A stretch of 64,000 bases of DNA. It comes from Bin55 sp009840545 (GTDB lineage Bacteria > Pseudomonadota > Gammaproteobacteria > Pseudomonadales > Azotimanducaceae). Position 1 is the stretch's first letter, and each line of letters opens with the position of its first letter. The translations under genes and the position numbers were made by a program. The notes under the pieces were generated by a model. The model was not told the origin of the DNA. It made no database searches and saw only the letters and a list, made by a program, of their open reading frames with translations. Shown here piece after piece: positions 62,073-64,000 of the stretch. The stretch spans positions 2,604,001 through 2,668,000 of the forward strand of contig OZ242357.1 in the NCBI GenBank assembly GCA_965208815.1, given 5' to 3'.

Positions 62073-64000
62073 ATGGCTGACACAACAGAAGCACGCCCCA
62101 CGTTTTCGTTTCCACAAATGGAGTCGGAAGTATTGGCTTCGTGGGAACAAGAGGAAACATTCAAGAAATCGCTCGATCTTCGAAGAGATGGAGCACCTTA
62201 CGTGTTCTTCGACGGACCTCCCTTTGCGACGGGATTACCACATCACGGCAATCTTCTGGCGTCAGTGATCAAAGACATCGTACCTAGATATTGGACGATG
62301 AAAGGTCGCTTTGTTGAGCGTCGCTTTGGTTGGGATTGCCACGGTCTACCAATCGAGCACGAAATCGATAAGAAACTTGGCATGCCGGCACATGAGGCCG
62401 TAGCCAAATTAGGAATTGCTGGTTATAACGAAGAATGCAGAGGGATCGTAGAACGCTATGTACGCGAATGGCGATCCACCATCACACGGTTGGGGCGATG
62501 GGTGGACTTCGATGACGACTATAAAACGATGGACGCGGACTTTATGGAGTCGGTCTGGTGGGTCGTCAAGTCGCTATGGGACAAGGGATTGATCTATAAG
62601 GGACAAAAGGTGATGCCAGTTTCAACCGCTCTCGCTACACCATTGTCGAATTTCGAAGCCAGTTCCAACTATCAAGATGTACAAGATCCTTCGATCACCG
62701 TCCTCTTCAAACTTCACGACGAAGATGCCTTTGTAAGTGCGTGGACTACAACACCCTGGACACTACCCTCCAACCTAGCGCTTTGTGTCGGACCCGACAT
62801 TGACTATGTACGAGTACGCGACTCAGCCACAAACAAGAGCTTTTATATCGCGGAAGTGCGTCTTGCGACCTATAAAAAGAAGCATGAACTGGAAATTGAG
62901 AAACGCGTCTCGGCAAGCGACCTCGAAGGTCGAACCTATGAACCCCTGTTTCCGTACTACGCACACTTGGCCAAGAAAGGAGCGTTTCGGATACTTGCGG
63001 ATGGCTACGTCAATACGGAAGACGGGACAGGAATAGTCCATCAAGCACCTGCATTTGGCGAAGACGATTTCCGCATAGCCCAGGACCATTCGATCGACGA
63101 ATTCATTTGTCCAGTCGGAATGAATGGAGTATTCCTTGAAGAGGTCGAGGATTTTGCGGGTCAATTCGTCAAGGATGCCGATCCTCACATAATCGCATGG
63201 CTGAAGGAACGCGGCTCGTTATTTGAACAGGACGTCGTTCAACATAGCTATCCGTTTTGCTACAGATCGCAATCTCCACTGATCTACCGCACCGTGCCTT
63301 CGTGGTTCGTACGTGTTTCGGACCTACGAGATAGCTTGATGGAATCCAATGACAGGATCCGTTGGGTCCCTAGCCACATAAAGAACGGGCGCATGGGCAA
63401 CTGGTTAAACAACGCAATTGATTGGTGCATTTCGCGAAATCGCGTGTGGGGTACACCTATACCCATTTGGGAAAACGATGAAACAGGATCCAGTATCTGC
63501 ATTGGATCCCGAGAGGAGCTACTACGTTTGACGGGGGCACGACCAGATGACCTGCACAGAGAGAACATAGATCCTCTGGAATTCCAATTACCCTGTGAAC
63601 GAGGAACGTATCGGCGTATTCCCGAAGTGCTTGATTGTTGGTTTGAATCAGGGTCTATGCCATATGCGCAAAAGCACTATCCGTTCGAAAACAAGGAAGT
63701 TTTCGAAGCGGGTTTTCCTGCGGATTTCATTGCGGAAGGTCTCGATCAGACTCGAGGATGGTTCTACACACTAATTGCTCTTAGCTCCGCAATGTTCGAC
63801 AAGCCAGCGTTCCAGAATGTCATTGTGAACGGGATGGTACTAGCGGCAGATGGCAAGAAAATGTCCAAGAGCATCGGTAACTACACCGACCCTGAAATCC
63901 TCATGAAGGAACACGGAGCGGACGCGTTGCGCCTTTACCTAATCAACTCTGGACTAGTACGAGGCGAAGAACAACGTTTTGTTGACTCGGGTGTGCGAGA
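62073..64000 (+). CDS. ileS: Isoleucyl-tRNA synthetase, type 2 (cut by window edge)
   Basis: Charges tRNA-Ile. The first 642 codons are present and the frame runs off the window. FFDGPPFATGLPHHGNLLAS, RRFGWDCHGLPIEHEIDKKL and AVAKLGIAGYNEECR are typical of IleRS2, the eukaryote-like, usually mupirocin-tolerant group, not of the IleRS1 found in most gammaproteobacteria. The HIGH signature reads H57-H-G-N60 in place of His-x-Gly-His. The editing domain (VSAWTTTPWTLPSNLAL, NTEDGTGIVHQAPAFGEDD) and the KMSKS loop (ADGKKMSKSIGNYTDP) are intact. No ribF precedes it. Confidence 0.93.
   Translation, partial: MADTTEARPTFSFPQMESEVLASWEQEETFKKSLDLRRDGAPYVFFDGPPFATGLPHHGNLLASVIKDIVPRYWTMKGRFVERRFGWDCHGLPIEHEIDKKLGMPAHEAVAKLGIAGYNEECRGIVERYVREWRSTITRLGRWVDFDDDYKTMDADFMESVWWVVKSLWDKGLIYKGQKVMPVSTALATPLSNFEASSNYQDVQDPSITVLFKLHDEDAFVSAWTTTPWTLPSNLALCVGPDIDYVRVRDSATNKSFYIAEVRLATYKKKHELEIEKRVSASDLEGRTYEPLFPYYAHLAKKGAFRILADGYVNTEDGTGIVHQAPAFGEDDFRIAQDHSIDEFICPVGMNGVFLEEVEDFAGQFVKDADPHIIAWLKERGSLFEQDVVQHSYPFCYRSQSPLIYRTVPSWFVRVSDLRDSLMESNDRIRWVPSHIKNGRMGNWLNNAIDWCISRNRVWGTPIPIWENDETGSSICIGSREELLRLTGARPDDLHRENIDPLEFQLPCERGTYRRIPEVLDCWFESGSMPYAQKHYPFENKEVFEAGFPADFIAEGLDQTRGWFYTLIALSSAMFDKPAFQNVIVNGMVLAADGKKMSKSIGNYTDPEILMKEHGADALRLYLINSGLVRGEEQRFVDSGVR

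Noticed and set aside
1..64000. CRISPR arrays, insertion sequences, prophage or integron structures
   Set aside because: No regularly spaced repeats, transposase, integrase or phage genes were found on either strand.

Overview
The window reads as about 64 kb of chromosome from an uncultured, probably marine gammaproteobacterium. The gene orders behind this are rpiA / ygfA / 6S RNA / zapA then ygfB-pepP-ubiH-gcvT-gcvH (Escherichia-like), rppH-ptsP ... lgt-thyA, ftsY-ftsE-ftsX with rsmD-coaD, rpmB-rpmG-mutM, and coaBC-algC-argB with pyrE, rph, yicC and gmk (Pseudomonas-like). Base composition is moderate, genes are tightly packed, and TTG/GTG starts overlapping the previous stop codon are common. 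A glycine decarboxylase split into two subunits and a type-2 (eukaryote-like) isoleucyl-tRNA synthetase set it apart from the enteric/pseudomonad pattern. I saw no tRNA, rRNA, CRISPR array, insertion sequence or phage gene.

Layout. 0-4 kb: end of transketolase, phosphoglycerate kinase (no gapA/epd between them), an FAD-linked oxidase and a small membrane protein. 4.6-7.3 kb, minus strand: a zapB-like coiled-coil gene, zapA, 6S RNA, ygfA, def, rpiA. 7.3-14.6 kb, plus strand: one run of overlapping genes ygfB-pepP-ubiH-gcvT-gcvH-gcvPA-gcvPB. 14.8-19 kb: an SDR, a CmcJ/NvfI-like oxygenase and a YyaL/DUF255 protein. 19.2-26.9 kb: rppH-ptsP, an SDR plus TANGO2-like pair on the opposite strand, lgt-thyA-folA, dapD. 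27-31 kb: a PhyH-family protein with an altered iron site, fabV-hemE, and a fused antitoxin-toxin remnant. 31-36.3 kb: ilvD, argE, ilvE, an LpxL-type acyltransferase. 36.4-43.3 kb: DUF192 protein, TonB-dependent receptor, hot-dog dehydratase, subtilase lipoprotein. 43.3-55 kb: ftsX-ftsE-ftsY, rsmD-coaD, mutM-rpmG-rpmB, coaBC-algC-argB, pyrE-rph, yicC-gmk. 55-62 kb: an accessory block (serine hydrolase, alpha/beta hydrolase, MFS transporter, luciferase-like oxidoreductase, PhyH oxygenase, extended SDR). 62 kb to the end: ileS, cut by the window edge.

The most unusual things seen are: mutM, which can only begin at an AUU codon directly after the rpmG stop; ygfA, whose conserved N-terminal helix lies upstream of its first normal start codon; a PhyH protein with His-x-Gly instead of His-x-Asp, the pattern known from Fe/2-oxoglutarate halogenases; an in-frame RHH antitoxin-RelE toxin fusion lacking the toxin's N-terminus; and the type-2 IleRS with a HHGN signature. 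I did not find a clear large new defence or mobile system; most of the window is housekeeping.
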